Positions 48,001 through 58,572 of a DNA stretch of 64,000 nt are shown piece by piece; position 1 is the first letter of the stretch; each line of letters opens with the position of its first letter. The notes beneath the pieces were generated by a model. It was not told the origin of the DNA and did no database searches. It saw only the letters and a program-made list of their open reading frames with translations. The position numbers and the translations under genes are program-made. The stretch is from Strongyloides papillosus (lineage: Eukaryota; Nematoda; Chromadorea; Rhabditida; Strongyloididae): contig SRSI01000050.1 of the NCBI GenBank assembly GCA_005656395.1, positions 4,774,001-4,838,000 of the forward strand, written 5' to 3'.

Positions 48001-48226
48001 GATAATATACCTTAAAATTATTATTGATAGCTTGCTACAATCTTTATGTGCTAGAGGATTCTTATCTGAAAAGGAACAGGCTATTAAGCATTATATTAGG
48101 AATTTAGTTGAAAGAGTTTCAACGATGGGATACACTATTAATGGTAGAACTTTTCCTAAGAAGGATTTGATCGGAGTTACCAAAGTTAATTTTCAAGAAA
48201 TTGGCGGAATGACTAACTGGATGTAA
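45088..48226 (+). CDS. RNA helicase A-like DEAH-box helicase, one frame break
   Basis: ATP-dependent RNA/DNA helicase of the DHX9/RHA group. N-terminal dsRNA-binding domain (DISLDNAKSILNQILSKEG to GQGMGKSKRLATAECA), matching the second dsRBD of DHX9, interrupted by a 51-bp in-frame intron (45243-45293). Core motifs: SSTGSGKST (I), TQPRRLAA (Ia), DEVHER (II), SATID (III), STNIAESSITVDD (V), QRKGRAGR (VI). Winged-helix, HA2 and OB-fold region continue to 48226 in the next frame. A +1 shift is needed near 47035-47045, just after motif VI; joining there gives the same motif VI-to-TPL spacing as human DHX9. No first dsRBD or RGG tail. About 1028 residues if whole. Frame break is either a real lesion or a sequence error. 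Confidence 0.8.
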
Positions 48227-48701
48227 ATAATTTACTTTTAAAATTTTTTTAAACTAATTTAGTATTTGTATTTTTGTTATTGTAAATATCGATAAGTATA
48301 TGTGTACATAATTAATAATAAATTATTTTTATAAATTTACTATAAACTTATTGGTAGAAAATATTGTTAAGAAGATTCTAAAAATTATTGTTATATTTAA
48401 AAACTTCAAATTTAAAATAACTACAATATGATTCTAAAAACATCTTCTTGTAAATATTCATTTACTCGTGTTTTCTATATAGTATTTTTTTAGTTGAAAA
48501 ATAAAGCATAACATTTTCATGAATCACTGCGTATATTTTCACAATTGATACATGAAAAGATCTTTACACAATGTATTTAGAATTTTTGATTCTTTGATTA
48601 TTATTTTATAACATATTTAATGTACTTTAAAAAAAACCAAGAAGTTTTAAATATAAAAAAAACAGAAATCTTTTGTGGCATTACCTGAAATTTTTAGATA
48701 A
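48227..48701. other. Intergenic, 5' flank of basic-tail family
   Basis: No gene seen. From about 48430 it matches the upstream regions of the following family genes, for example ACAATTGATACATGAAA-type sequence and the TTTAATGTACTTTAAAA box. Confidence 0.5.
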
Positions 48702-49089
48702 ATGAAAATTTTCTAGAATTTTAGTTTTTTTATTTATTTTAAATTCATCTAGGTTTATTGAAACAGATACTAAAGATGTAAGTTGTTATGTACCTTCTAT
48801 GAACAATTTTAATGCCCAGTTTATAGTAAAAGATGACTGAATAAAGAAGTTGTCAATACTGATGTAAATTCTATTAATACTTCTTGTTCAAAAAGATGAG
48901 ACAGATCAAAAGTTGAGACTACAAAAAAAAGATTAAGAGGTGGAAGAGATAGAAGTGGTAGAAGAGGTCCAAGAGGTAGAAGAGATAGAAGAAGAAGTTA
49001 AACCTATAACTGTCAATTCATTGGAAGCAGAAATCGTTATTCCTCGTCGTTTTCCAATGGACCGTCATCATCCTCCCAGAAAAGGATAG
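48702..49089 (+). pseudogene. Disrupted basic-tail secreted precursor
   Basis: Start ATG AAA ATT TTC is followed at once by TAG, and further stops occur at the pro-region. Downstream the Arg/Gly-rich tail (GGRDRSGRRGPRGRRDRRRS) and a later Arg/His/Pro stretch are still readable. The upstream promoter block is intact. Confidence 0.75.
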
Positions 49090-49536
49090 CAAGAATCGCA
49101 AAATAAAAGCAATTGATAATAAAAAAATTTTAGAATTATAAAATTTTGCGATCATTGATATTTCATTATAAGTAAAATTCATTTTATTTCCATAACTATA
49201 TTTTTGAATAAATTTTAATCGATGATTTATTTGTACGCGTGCTTGAATCGTTCAAAGAAAAATAAGATTCAAGAATATCTTACTTGTACATACCTATTTG
49301 CTCACACTTTCAATAATAGTACTTTAGTTGAAGAGTAAATCATAAAATTTTCATGAATCTCCGTGCATATTTACACAACTGATACATGAAGTGATCTTTT
49401 TCGTAATGTGTTTGTAATTCTTGTTTTTTTAATTTATTATTTTATCATATATTTAATGTACTTTTAAAAGACCAATAATTTTTAGATATAAAAAAGCAGA
49501 AATCTTTTTTGTAGCATCACTATAATTTCTAGACAA
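49090..49536. other. Spacer with family promoter
   Basis: Paralogous to the spacers before 50451, 52145, 53006 and 54688; no gene in it. Confidence 0.5.
49481..49536 (+). promoter_or_regulatory. Conserved TATA-type promoter of the basic-tail family
   Basis: TTTAGATATAAAAAA at 49481-49495, then a TTTGTGGCATCACTATAA-like block (49509-49525) and TTTCTAGACAA right before ATG. The same order and spacing occur before 48702, 50451 (TATA 50400-50410), 52145 (52093-52103), 53006 (52955-52965) and 54688 (54638-54648). The TATA box lies 40-52 bases upstream of ATG, so the 5' leader must be very short. Confidence 0.65.
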
Positions 49537-49986
49537 ATGAAAATTTTCTTTGATTTTTTGGTTTTTTTATTTATTTTATATTCATCTAGATTCATCGAAG
49601 CACAACTAATAGCTAATAGTTCTTTTGAAACTTCTACGATTGTTGAAAGTGATAGTGAGTATGTAGTAAAAAGATCACCGAGTAAAGAAGTTGTTGATAT
49701 TGATGTAAATTCTCAGATTAATTCTCGTGAAAAAAGAAGATCAAGATTAGGAGAACGAGGCATCACATTACCTGGAAAAGGGAATGAAGGAAGACGACCA
49801 GGAAAAGGAAATGAAGGATGGGATTATATCACAAAAAAAAGAACAAGAGCACCAAAAACAACAAGAACACCAAGAACAAAGACACCTAGAACACCAAAAA
49901 CAACAAGAACAAGAAGACCAGGAGCAAAGACAAGAAGGCCAGGAAGAAAAACAAGAAGAAGCAATCCTCGTGAAAGACGTTTCTAA
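49537..49986 (+). CDS. Small secreted precursor with furin-type site and basic tail, copy A
   Basis: 149 residues. Signal peptide (MKIFFDFLVFLFILYSSRFI, cleavage near EA-Q), acidic Ser/Thr/Glu pro-region with one KR (45-46), then REKR at residues 64-67 (R-x-K-R, furin-type), then an extremely basic Thr/Arg/Lys/Pro/Gly tail with TPRTK and TRRPG-type repeats ending RERRF. The architecture is that of a processed peptide precursor, for example antimicrobial or nucleic-acid/glycan-binding; no known family recognised. The overlapping +1 frame is also open at 49784-50047 because of the purine-rich repeats. Confidence 0.75.
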   Translation: MKIFFDFLVFLFILYSSRFIEAQLIANSSFETSTIVESDSEYVVKRSPSKEVVDIDVNSQINSREKRRSRLGERGITLPGKGNEGRRPGKGNEGWDYITKKRTRAPKTTRTPRTKTPRTPKTTRTRRPGAKTRRPGRKTRRSNPRERRF

Positions 49987-50450
49987 CTTTGGTGAATACT
50001 GCCAGATAAAGGCAGATGATGATAAAGGAAATTGCAAAATTATATAATCGTATTTTTTTGCAATCATTAGTATTAAATCACGAATAAAATTAATTTTATT
50101 TTCATTTCTATATGCTTGATTAAATTTTAATTAGTGATGTATTATGACATGTGTTCGAAATGTTCAAAGAAAAATAATATTTAAGAAATGTCTTTTATGT
50201 ACGTACCTATTTACTCGCATTTTCATAAATAGTACTTTAGTTGAAGAATAAATCAAAAAATTTCTATGAATCACCATGTATATTAATTAACACAACCGAT
50301 ACATATGATGATCTTTTCACAATGTATTTGTACTTTTTGTTTCTTCGATAATTACTTTATCATATGTTAAATATACTTTAAAAAAAACAATAACTTTTAG
50401 ATATAAAAAACAGAAGTCTTGTTTGTGGCATCACAATAATTTTTAGAGAA
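49987..50450. other. Spacer
   Basis: Paralogous to the other family spacers; includes the conserved promoter at its right end. No gene seen. Confidence 0.5.
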
Positions 50451-50852
50451 ATGAAATTTTCCATTGATTATTTGTCCTTTTTATTTATTATATATTTAAC
50501 TAAACTTATTGATGCAGATAAAGTACTTGTTAATTCTTATGTAACTTCTACGAGTAATTACGAGGAAGAGATTATTATTAAAAGATCACCAAATATAGCA
50601 GTTGTTAGTACTGATGTAAATTCTCAAATTAATTCTCGTCAAAGAAGAAGATCAAATTTAAGATATGATAAAGGTATTATATTATATGGAGAAAGAAATA
50701 AAGGCAGGGAAAGAAAAAAACAACCAGAAAAAAAAATAAAGGAAGGGGAACAATCACAAGTAGAAGACATTTTCAACATCGAAAACGTCTTTATAATGCA
50801 GGACGTTTTTAACTTTGGTAAATACTATCAGATAAAGGCAAATAACGATTAA
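50451..50852 (+). CDS. Small secreted precursor, copy B, with frameshifted C-terminus
   Basis: 133 residues. Same leader and pro-region (AVVSTDVNSQINSR shared with copy A), with RQRR at 63-66, then only a short basic stretch. The C-terminus is VFNFGKYYQIKANND, which corresponds to sequence lying past the stop of copy A in its other frame (VSNFGEYCQIKADDD). So an indel in the tail made B read through into the former 3' region, replacing the basic end. Confidence 0.7.
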   Translation: MKFSIDYLSFLFIIYLTKLIDADKVLVNSYVTSTSNYEEEIIIKRSPNIAVVSTDVNSQINSRQRRRSNLRYDKGIILYGERNKGRERKKQPEKKIKEGEQSQVEDIFNIENVFIMQDVFNFGKYYQIKANND

Positions 50853-52144
50853 AAAAATTTCAAAATTATATAATAGTATTATCTTGCAATCATTGATATT
50901 TCATTGCAAATAAAATTCATTTTATTTCCCTTACTATATTTCTGATTAAATTGAATCAATGATATATTCACACAAACGAAATTTGCATCAAAACATAAAC
51001 CACTATATCAAAATTCAGACTACTCTATCATCATTCGGAAATTTTTATCATTTTAAAGATCATTTTATTATTTTTTAATATTCCTATTAAATTTGCATTA
51101 TTTGCTGTTGTTTTTTTGGTAAAAATCTTTTTTTATAAATTTTTTTGTATTATTTCTATTTTTTTTAGAATAAACAAAAAGTGATTTATGTAAGAATTTA
51201 ATTAGAATATTTCTACTTATTTGTTGAAATAATAAATTTTTATCGGGTTATTTTAAATCGAAATATCAATAATATATCATAATATTACATTATTGTATAA
51301 AGATTTACGAAATTTAAAAATATCTACTTCGGATTTACAGGTTACGGAATATCTATGTTGAGTTGTACAATTTTAATATTAGTAGTATAAAATTTATATA
51401 ATATCGTGTCAAAAATAACTGAAATTTAAAACTGAATGTATTTCCAACTTATTTATTCTAATGATTTTTATAAACGTCAAAAAAAATTTTTAATTGCAAA
51501 TAATAATCTCTTGATCTGATAAAGAGTTTTCTGAAGAATATAGAAATTATTTTAACATTTAAAATCATTTTCATTCAATTTAATGTTTAGTAAAAAATGA
51601 ATAATTTTTTCTGAAATGTTTAGTTGTTTATTTATAGCACATTTTACTAATAATTAAATAGTACTTTACAATTTTTTAAATTAACTTTTACTTTAACCAA
51701 ATTTGTTCATTTTTCATTATTAGTTATTTTATTGGACATTTTGTTTAATTAATATTTGTGGTAATCTTTTTTATTTTAATGATCTAAGAGATGACAAGGT
51801 GGTCTGGGAATTGATAAAATAATCCTACTTTTGATAAAAATATTGTTTGTGTATAATAATTTCTAAAATATTTAAATAACTTTATTAAAACTATGACAAT
51901 ATTGATAAAACTAAAAAAATATATAAATATTATAAAATTTGAATATAATTTAAAAATGATTTATCATTTGATAGAAATGGACCTTAAAATGATGGAAAAA
52001 CTTTTTTGTACAAATGAAATTGCAATTTTTGTATTTTAATTTATTATTTTATAACATATTTAATGTACTTTAAAAAAAACTAATAAGTTTTAGATATAAA
52101 AAAGCAGAAGTCATGTTTGTGGCATCACTATAATTTTTAGATAA
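50853..52144. repeat. 1.1-kb repeated spacer, copy 1
   Basis: 50960-52144 is alignable along its length with 53490-54687 (shared TTATTTGCTGTTGTTTTTTT, TCGGGTTATTTTAAATCGAA, GACAAGGTGGTCT). No open frame, no transposon ends recognised; it is part of a gene-plus-spacer duplication unit. Ends in the family promoter. Confidence 0.65.
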
Positions 52145-52558
52145 ATGAAAATTTTCTTCGATTATTTAGTTTTTTTATTTACTTTATATTCATCTAAATT
52201 CGTAAAAGCAAGTATTGACGTTAAGAGTAATGTTGTAACTTCTACGAGCAATTATGATAACTTGGTTGTTTTGAAAAGGTCACTTGATCGAGCAGTTGTT
52301 AATACTGATGTAAATTTTATGATTACTTCTCGTGAAAAAAGAAAAGCAAGAATAAGCCATCATGTAGATAAAATTTATGGAAAAGGGTTTGAAAATGGAA
52401 GAGGAGGAAAAGGATATGAAAGAGAACTATTAGAAAAAGAAATAAGAAGAGAAGGAAGAAAAATAACAACAAAAAGAACGAGAAAAGGAAGAGGAGAAAG
52501 ACATACTCGTTCTCGAAGATCAGGTCGCATGACAAAAAGACACATTGCATCTTTCTAA
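52145..52558 (+). CDS. Small secreted precursor with basic tail, copy C
   Basis: 137 residues. Leader MKIFFDYLVFLFTLYSSKFV, pro-region with VTSTSNYD and AVVNTDVN, REKR at 63-66, then a Lys/Arg/Gly/Glu-rich tail (GKGFENGRGGKGYE, TTKRTRKGRGERHTRSRRSG) ending in Phe like copy A. The DNA after the stop still resembles the former tail continuation read by copy B. Confidence 0.75.
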   Translation: MKIFFDYLVFLFTLYSSKFVKASIDVKSNVVTSTSNYDNLVVLKRSLDRAVVNTDVNFMITSREKRKARISHHVDKIYGKGFENGRGGKGYERELLEKEIRREGRKITTKRTRKGRGERHTRSRRSGRMTKRHIASF

Positions 52559-53005
52559 TTCCCGATAAAGGCAAATTTTGAGAAAAAAATTTTAAAATTA
52601 TATAAACGTATACTTTTTGTAATAATTGATATTTTATCATAAATAGAATTAATTTTTTTTCTATTTTTTATATTCACGATTAAATTTTAGTTAGTGATGT
52701 ACTGCAAAAAGTGCTTGAAATGTTCAAAGAAAAATAAGATTTAAGAAATGTCTTCTATGTATGTACCTATTTACTCGCATTTTCATAAATAGTTCTTTAG
52801 TTAAAAAAAATCGAAAAATTTCCATGAATCAACATGCTTATTTACACAATTGATACATGAAATAAACTTTTCAAAATGTATTGATAATTTTTGCTTTTTT
52901 GAATATTATTTTATCATATATTTGTTATACTTTAAAAAAAAATACTAACTTTTAGATATAAAAAACAAAAGTCTTATTTGTGGTATCACTATAATTTTTT
53001 AAAAA
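52559..53005. other. Spacer
   Basis: Matches the spacers before copies A and B; promoter block at right end. No gene seen. Confidence 0.5.
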
Positions 53006-53360
53006 ATGAAAAATTTCCTGAATTATTTGGTTTTTTTTCACTCTATATCTATCTAGACTCGTGAAAGCAGCTCCTCTAGTTGCTAGTTCTGTGGTAACTT
53101 CTACGGAGGTCTATAATACTGAAATGAAAAACTTTGTGAAAAGACGAGTTGTTGAACTTAATTTAACTTTTCAAAATGTTACAATAGGGATGTTTACAGA
53201 AAGTAGATCAAGAAGTAGAAGTGGTGTAAGAAGCATCAATAATGAAGAAATTGTAAGAAGACATAGACATATTGCTAAGCTGGGAACAGAAAGTGTCTAT
53301 CGTCGTCATTTAAATCGTCGGAGAAATCGTCATAGTCCAAGGCATTTTGCACCCTGGTAG
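53006..53360 (+). pseudogene. Basic-tail secreted precursor, copy D, leader frameshift
   Basis: ATG at 53006 starts MKNFLNYLVFF, but at a poly-T run (about 53031-53039) the frame shifts and a stop (TAG) follows. The next frame carries TLYLSRLVKAAPLVASSVVTS and an open tail to 53360 with Ser/Arg repeats (SRSRSRSG) and an Arg/His-rich end. Only the homopolymer region is faulty, so a base-calling error is possible and the gene could be intact. Furin-type site not clear. Confidence 0.6.
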
Positions 53361-54687
53361 ATACCACCAAATATATACATATGATGAAAAACAATTCGAA
53401 ATTATAGAATCGTATACTTTTGTCATCATTGATGTTTCCCTATAAATAAAGTTCATTTTATTCCCATTACTATATTTCTGATTAGATTTTTATCAGTGAT
53501 ATATTCACACAAAAGAAATTTTTATCAAAACATAGACCACTCTATCAAAATTCGGACTACTCTATCATTAGTCGGACATTTATATAATTTTAAAGATTAT
53601 TTTATTAATTTTTAATATTTCTATTAAATTTTCATTATTTGCTGTTGTTTTTTTGGTATTAATCTTTTTTTAAAAAGTTTTTTGTTTTATTTCCGCTTTT
53701 TTAAGAATAAACAAAAAATTTTTTATGTAGGAATTTAATTAGAATATTTCTACTTATTTGTTGAAATAATAATTTTTTATCGGGTTATTTTAAATCGAAG
53801 CATCAATAATATATCATAATATTACTTTATTGTATAAAGATGTACGAAATTTTTAAAATATCAACTTCGGATTTATAGTTATGAAATATCTTTAATGAAT
53901 TGTGAAACTTTAATCTTGGTAGTATGAAACCAAAAATTTATATAATATTGTGGAAAAAATAACTCAAATTTAAAACTGAATGTATTTTAAACTTTTTTAC
54001 CCTAATGATTTTTATACATGCCAAAAAATTTTTTAATTGCACAACATAATTTCTTGATTTGTTATAGAATTTTCCGAAGATTATAGAAATTATTTTAACA
54101 TTTAAGATCATTTTCACTTTTATTCAATGTTTAATAAAAAATAGATAATTTTTTCTGACATGTTTGATAATTTACTTATATCACATTTTACTAACAATTC
54201 AATAGTACTTTACAATTTTTTAAATTAAGTTTTACTTTAACCAAATTTGTTCATTTTTTCATTATTGGTTATTTTATTTGACATTGTTTTATTAATATTT
54301 GTGATAATTTTTTTTTATTTTAATGTTCTGGGTTATGACAAGGTGGTCTATGAATTAACGAAATAGTCCTAGTTTTGATGAAAAAATTGTTTGTGTTTAA
54401 TAAATTTAAAAATTTAAAAAAAACTTTATTAAAACTACTACAATATTGATAAAACTAAAAAAAGTTATAAATATTATAAAATTTGAATATAATTAAAAAA
54501 TGATCTATCATTTGATGGAAATGGACCTTTAAATGATGAAAAAACTTTTTTGTACAAATGAAATTGTAATTTTTGTATCTTAATTTATTATTTTATAGTA
54601 TATTTAATGTACTTTTAAAAAAACCAATAATATTTTAAATATAAAAAATGGATTCTTTTTTGTGGTATCACTATAACTTTTTAAAAA
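53361..54687. repeat. 1.1-kb repeated spacer, copy 2
   Basis: Alignable with 50960-52144 (see there); differs by scattered substitutions and small indels. Ends with the family promoter for copy E. Confidence 0.65.
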
Positions 54688-55059
54688 ATGAAAATTTCTT
54701 TGGATTATTTAGTTTTTTTATTTATTTTATATTCATCTAGACTCATTGAAATAGATTCTCTGGTTGTTGTTCCTCTTGTAACTTCATTGAATGTTTATGA
54801 GAATAGTTCAACACAAACAACGGCTAACCGACCTTGTGAAAATTGCATAACTTCTAATACTACATCTCGTTCAAAAATAACAGGAGAAACAACAGCAGTA
54901 CATACAACAACTACATCAAGAAATGAAAGAACTGGAAGAAATAGAAGAAGACGTGGAAATAAAAATTCAACTACACCAGCAACAGGAACTAATTCTACTC
55001 GTCGTAATCGACGTCGAAGGTCCCGTCATCTAGTAAAACGTCCCTTTTTATTTCAATGA
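54688..55059 (+). CDS. Small secreted precursor with basic tail, copy E
   Basis: 123 residues. Leader MKISLDYLVFLFILYSSRLI, then a Thr/Ser/Asn-rich middle with a C-x2-C (CENC) not seen in the other copies, then Arg/Asn-rich tail (RNRRRRGNK, RRNRRRRSRH) ending FLFQ. The REKR-type site of A-C is replaced by RSKI, so processing may differ. Confidence 0.7.
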   Translation: MKISLDYLVFLFILYSSRLIEIDSLVVVPLVTSLNVYENSSTQTTANRPCENCITSNTTSRSKITGETTAVHTTTTSRNERTGRNRRRRGNKNSTTPATGTNSTRRNRRRRSRHLVKRPFLFQ

Positions 55060-55684
55060 GGCTTAATAAAAAGCAGTTAATGATGAAAAAATTTCAAAAT
55101 AATGTAATCGTATAATTTAACGATCATTTATATTTCATTATAACTGAAATTCTATTTATTTCCATTTCTATATTCATGGTAAAATTTTAATCAGTGATAT
55201 ATTGTGACACGTGTATGAAATGTTTAAAAAAATAATATTCAAGTATATGTTCATGACAAAACGATAGAAAAACCTGATTACAAAAATGATTCAATAAATC
55301 TTTGTGATAACAAAACTTAAAACTTACCAGAAAAATATGTATTAGGTTATTAAAATTGAAAAAAATGTTTTGTTTTACTAAATTATAATGTATAAAGTGA
55401 TTTAAAACATATAAATTTATGTTCAATTTTTAATTACTCGATTGATAAATCTTTCGATATAAAAGAAATCTTTTACTAATAATTTTTTCCTTGATAAGTC
55501 TTCATTAAATGGAATCAGTTCGTTTTTTAAACATTAAAAAAAATCATAACAGATAAATTTAAACATTTATGTAATTTTAAATATTAATAACTTTTCGTAT
55601 TAATATTTAGTATGTTTGATAATGATAAGTACACTTTAAATATTAAAGCCACAATGTAATTTAACTTATTTATCAATAAATGGT
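55060..55684. other. Intergenic
   Basis: No gene seen. The first 120 bases resemble the 3' flanks of the basic-tail genes; the remainder is AT-rich and unlike them. Confidence 0.4.
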
Positions 55685-56332
55685 ATGTATTACTTTGATA
55701 AAACTAAAATATTTCTGTTGATATTTTTTCTGCCTGATTATTTGAATGGAGTCCTTTTTGGAAGAAGTTTTCCTCTATTTAGTGGTTACACTTTCCATCC
55801 TACCACTGTTGATAATAACGTCACAACTACAGCCATACCTCATATAAATACAACAAATCCTGAGACTACAAAACCACCATCTTCTGGTAAATTATCTTCA
55901 ACTTTCCAATCTCATTCTCATAGTTGGCATAGAACATTTGGAAATTGTCATTCATGGTATAATTATGGAGACCATAAAGACAACAACATCAGGCATGTTT
56001 GGAAATACAATATTACTACAAAAACATGGTCATATGAAGAAGCATATGATGGTGATAATGCAAGTAATTTCAACGATAATTGCAAAAAAGATAATTCAAC
56101 TATCAATGAATCAACTACTACATCTAGAGGTTTCACTACAAGTCCAACAACACATGGAAAGATAGAATTTACTACTTTAACAACAGTAGTTTCAACAACG
56201 AAGAAGAGAACCACAACAAGACGTAGAAGAAAACCAAAACGTCCTTCGAGAAATAAAAAGCATAAGAAACTGAAGAAGTCAAATAAATCTAAGAAGTCAA
56301 AAATTAAACATAAGGTTAATATTAAACTATGA
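55685..56332 (+). CDS. Thr-rich secreted protein with Lys/Arg tail
   Basis: 215 residues. Signal peptide (residues about 6-21, FLLIFFLPDYLNG), Thr/Pro/Asn-rich N-terminal part with several N-x-T/S sites, a His/Trp/Tyr-rich centre (HSHSWHRTFGNCHSWYNYG), a second Thr-rich stretch, and a strongly basic end (TTRRRRKPKRPSRNKKHKK). Not alignable to the adjacent family except in general layout: leader, low-complexity middle, basic tail. Function unknown; mucin-like or glycosaminoglycan-binding would be a guess. Confidence 0.65.
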   Translation: MYYFDKTKIFLLIFFLPDYLNGVLFGRSFPLFSGYTFHPTTVDNNVTTTAIPHINTTNPETTKPPSSGKLSSTFQSHSHSWHRTFGNCHSWYNYGDHKDNNIRHVWKYNITTKTWSYEEAYDGDNASNFNDNCKKDNSTINESTTTSRGFTTSPTTHGKIEFTTLTTVVSTTKKRTTTRRRRKPKRPSRNKKHKKLKKSNKSKKSKIKHKVNIKL

Positions 56333-56803
56333 AACTTTAAATAATCAATGAATTTATCATGGTTGACCTTTTTCTTTTAAAAATACCACAATTTTTTCAT
56401 TATATAAATAAATTTGCATATACTTTTTGATTCTTGAGGCTCGTTCTTAAGGTATATTACAAAAAGTATTGAAATAAAAAGTAAATTAGAGATCTTAAAA
56501 ATATCTTTTAAAATATTGTTTAGAAAAACGTTATTAATAAAAAAAGTTATTGAAAGTATACTTTATTAATTGACAAAATATATAAATATTTTTTAAATTC
56601 TAATTCATGTTACTTAAGATCAAGTTTCACAAAAAGTTATATTTCAGGTTTATTGTTCTCTGTTAAACTATAATATTTGCCATTGTAAAGTTTTTAATCA
56701 TTAATAAATGTACTTAATTAAAAATTAAATAAATATTTATCAATGTAGGTATGTATAATAAAAAATTTTTTTTCATTTTAGTAAAAATTTGCTATATTCA
56801 AGA
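56333..56803. other. 5' flank of esterase copy 1
   Basis: Alignable with 58850-59318 and 61580-62051 (CATGGTTGA..., TTTTCATTTTAGTAAAAATT). It is the spacer of a triplicated unit; no gene in it. Confidence 0.5.
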
Positions 56804-58572
56804 ATGATAGTAACAGTTTTACACATAATTTTATTTTTAATTCAATTATGTGAATCTCAATCTAAAATAAAGACCCAGCATGGAGATATTCAAGGAATAG
56901 AAAAAGTAAATTCTAACGTCGATTATTTATTTTCATTTTTTAGCGTTTCCAAGAAGGTGTTGTAACAGAGTACTTAGGAGTTCCCTTCGCTAGATTTACC
57001 AGCAAACGTAAAAGATTCATGCCTCCAAGCGAATTGAGGAAACCAGAATGGAACGGCATATTTCATGCTAAAACAAAAGCAGTGTCTTGTTATCAACATA
57101 TCGTTAAAACACATTTTGATGGATTCGATGCTTTAAATCCAACAAATAAACTTAAAGAAGATTGCTTACAATTAAATATGTGGGTTCCACAGAAAAAAAG
57201 TGGTGCTGTAATTGTTGTCATATTTGGTGGTGCATATACACGTGGATCCCCTTCATTAGATAATCATAATGGATCAGTTCTAGCTTTAAAATCTCATGCG
57301 ATTGTTGTCAATCTAAATTATAGACTTGGGGTCTTTGGATTCGCTTATTTTGGTAGAAACAGTTCAATTAAAGGTAATATGGGTTTTTTGGATCAGCAAA
57401 TGGGTATGAAATGGGTATATGAAAACATTGAAAAATTTGGTGGCAAAAAAGATAAGATAACATTGTTTGGTGAAAGTGCTGGTGCAGGCGCAGTAACAGC
57501 ACATTTCCTTTCTGAAGCTAGCTTTAAATATTTCAGTAGAGCAATCTTATTTTCAGGAGCAATCAACAATGAATGGGCAACAATTTCTCCACAAACTGCG
57601 CTAGAAAATACAAAAAAACTTGCTCAATTCTTAAAATGTAGAGGAAAAACTCAAAGAATAGTAAAATGTTTACAAACAACAAATGTTAAAAAATTGTTAA
57701 AAGCATCAGTTAGATTGCATAGTAGTAAATTATCGACATCAAAAGATGCATTTATACCAATCAATGAAGATGTTGTATTCTTCAAAGGATCCGTAAATGA
57801 CAAACTCCAAAAAAAGAATATAAAGAAAGAAGTTGATATTTTGTTTGGAAGAAATTTAGAGGAGTCGGCATATTTTATGGTTAAACATCTTGCAAAGTAC
57901 AATTGTTCCTTTGATCCAAAAAAGCATCCTGAATCTTTTGATAACCATTGTCCGATTAGTGATCTTGTTTTCCAAGGTGTTGTCAAAATGGCAGCAAATA
58001 TTTTTGGATTTAACGACCAAGAAATGAAAGAATTATTTATGATATACAATGCAGTTAATACAACTAGACCTAGAGGAAAAGTAGAAAAATTACTTTCTGA
58101 TGCTATGTTTAACTGTAGAAGTGCCTCATTTGTAGAGGAGTGTTTCGATGTGTCAAAAAATAATAACGTATATTTCTTTGAATTTTGGAGACGTTCATCT
58201 ATAAGCCCATGGCCTATGTGGATGAAAACTATCCACGGAAAACAACTAGAATATGTTTTTGGTAATCCATTTAGATACCCTTATATGTATCATAGAAAGC
58301 TGTTACAATATGAAAAAGATTTTTCAGAAAAATTAATGGTTGAACTTGGAGAATTTGCTGCAAAAGGAACTCTTAACGAGGATTGGAAAAAGTTCACCAA
58401 AAAAGAAAAGAAAGCTTTAGTTATAGATGATGAATATTGTAATAAAACTTCTAGAAAATATGTAGATGCTACTCCAAGTACATGTGTTAAATTGGATAAA
58501 TTAGTACAAAAATATGCAGATCGTCTAAGAATGGAATATATTAATAAAATTAAACTTGGTCAGAAACAATAG
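56804..58572 (+). CDS. Acetylcholinesterase-like secreted esterase, copy 1
   Basis: Type B carboxylesterase/cholinesterase family. Exons 56804-56905 and 56944-58572, intron 38 bp, 576 residues. Signal peptide [19 protein letters not shown]. Motifs: [21 protein letters not shown], oxyanion region FGGAYTRGS, nucleophile FGESAGAG, acid Glu in NLEESAYF (the usual DEG reads E-E-S), His in [12 protein letters not shown]. The triad is complete. The Trp that binds choline in true acetylcholinesterases (Trp before Asn-Pro) is Leu here (ALNPTNK), so choline esters are unlikely to be the main substrate. Confidence 0.85.

Noticed and set aside
52323..52640. 105-codon minus-strand Leu/Phe-rich frame
   Set aside because: Antisense of the Lys/Arg/Glu-rich tail of copy C.
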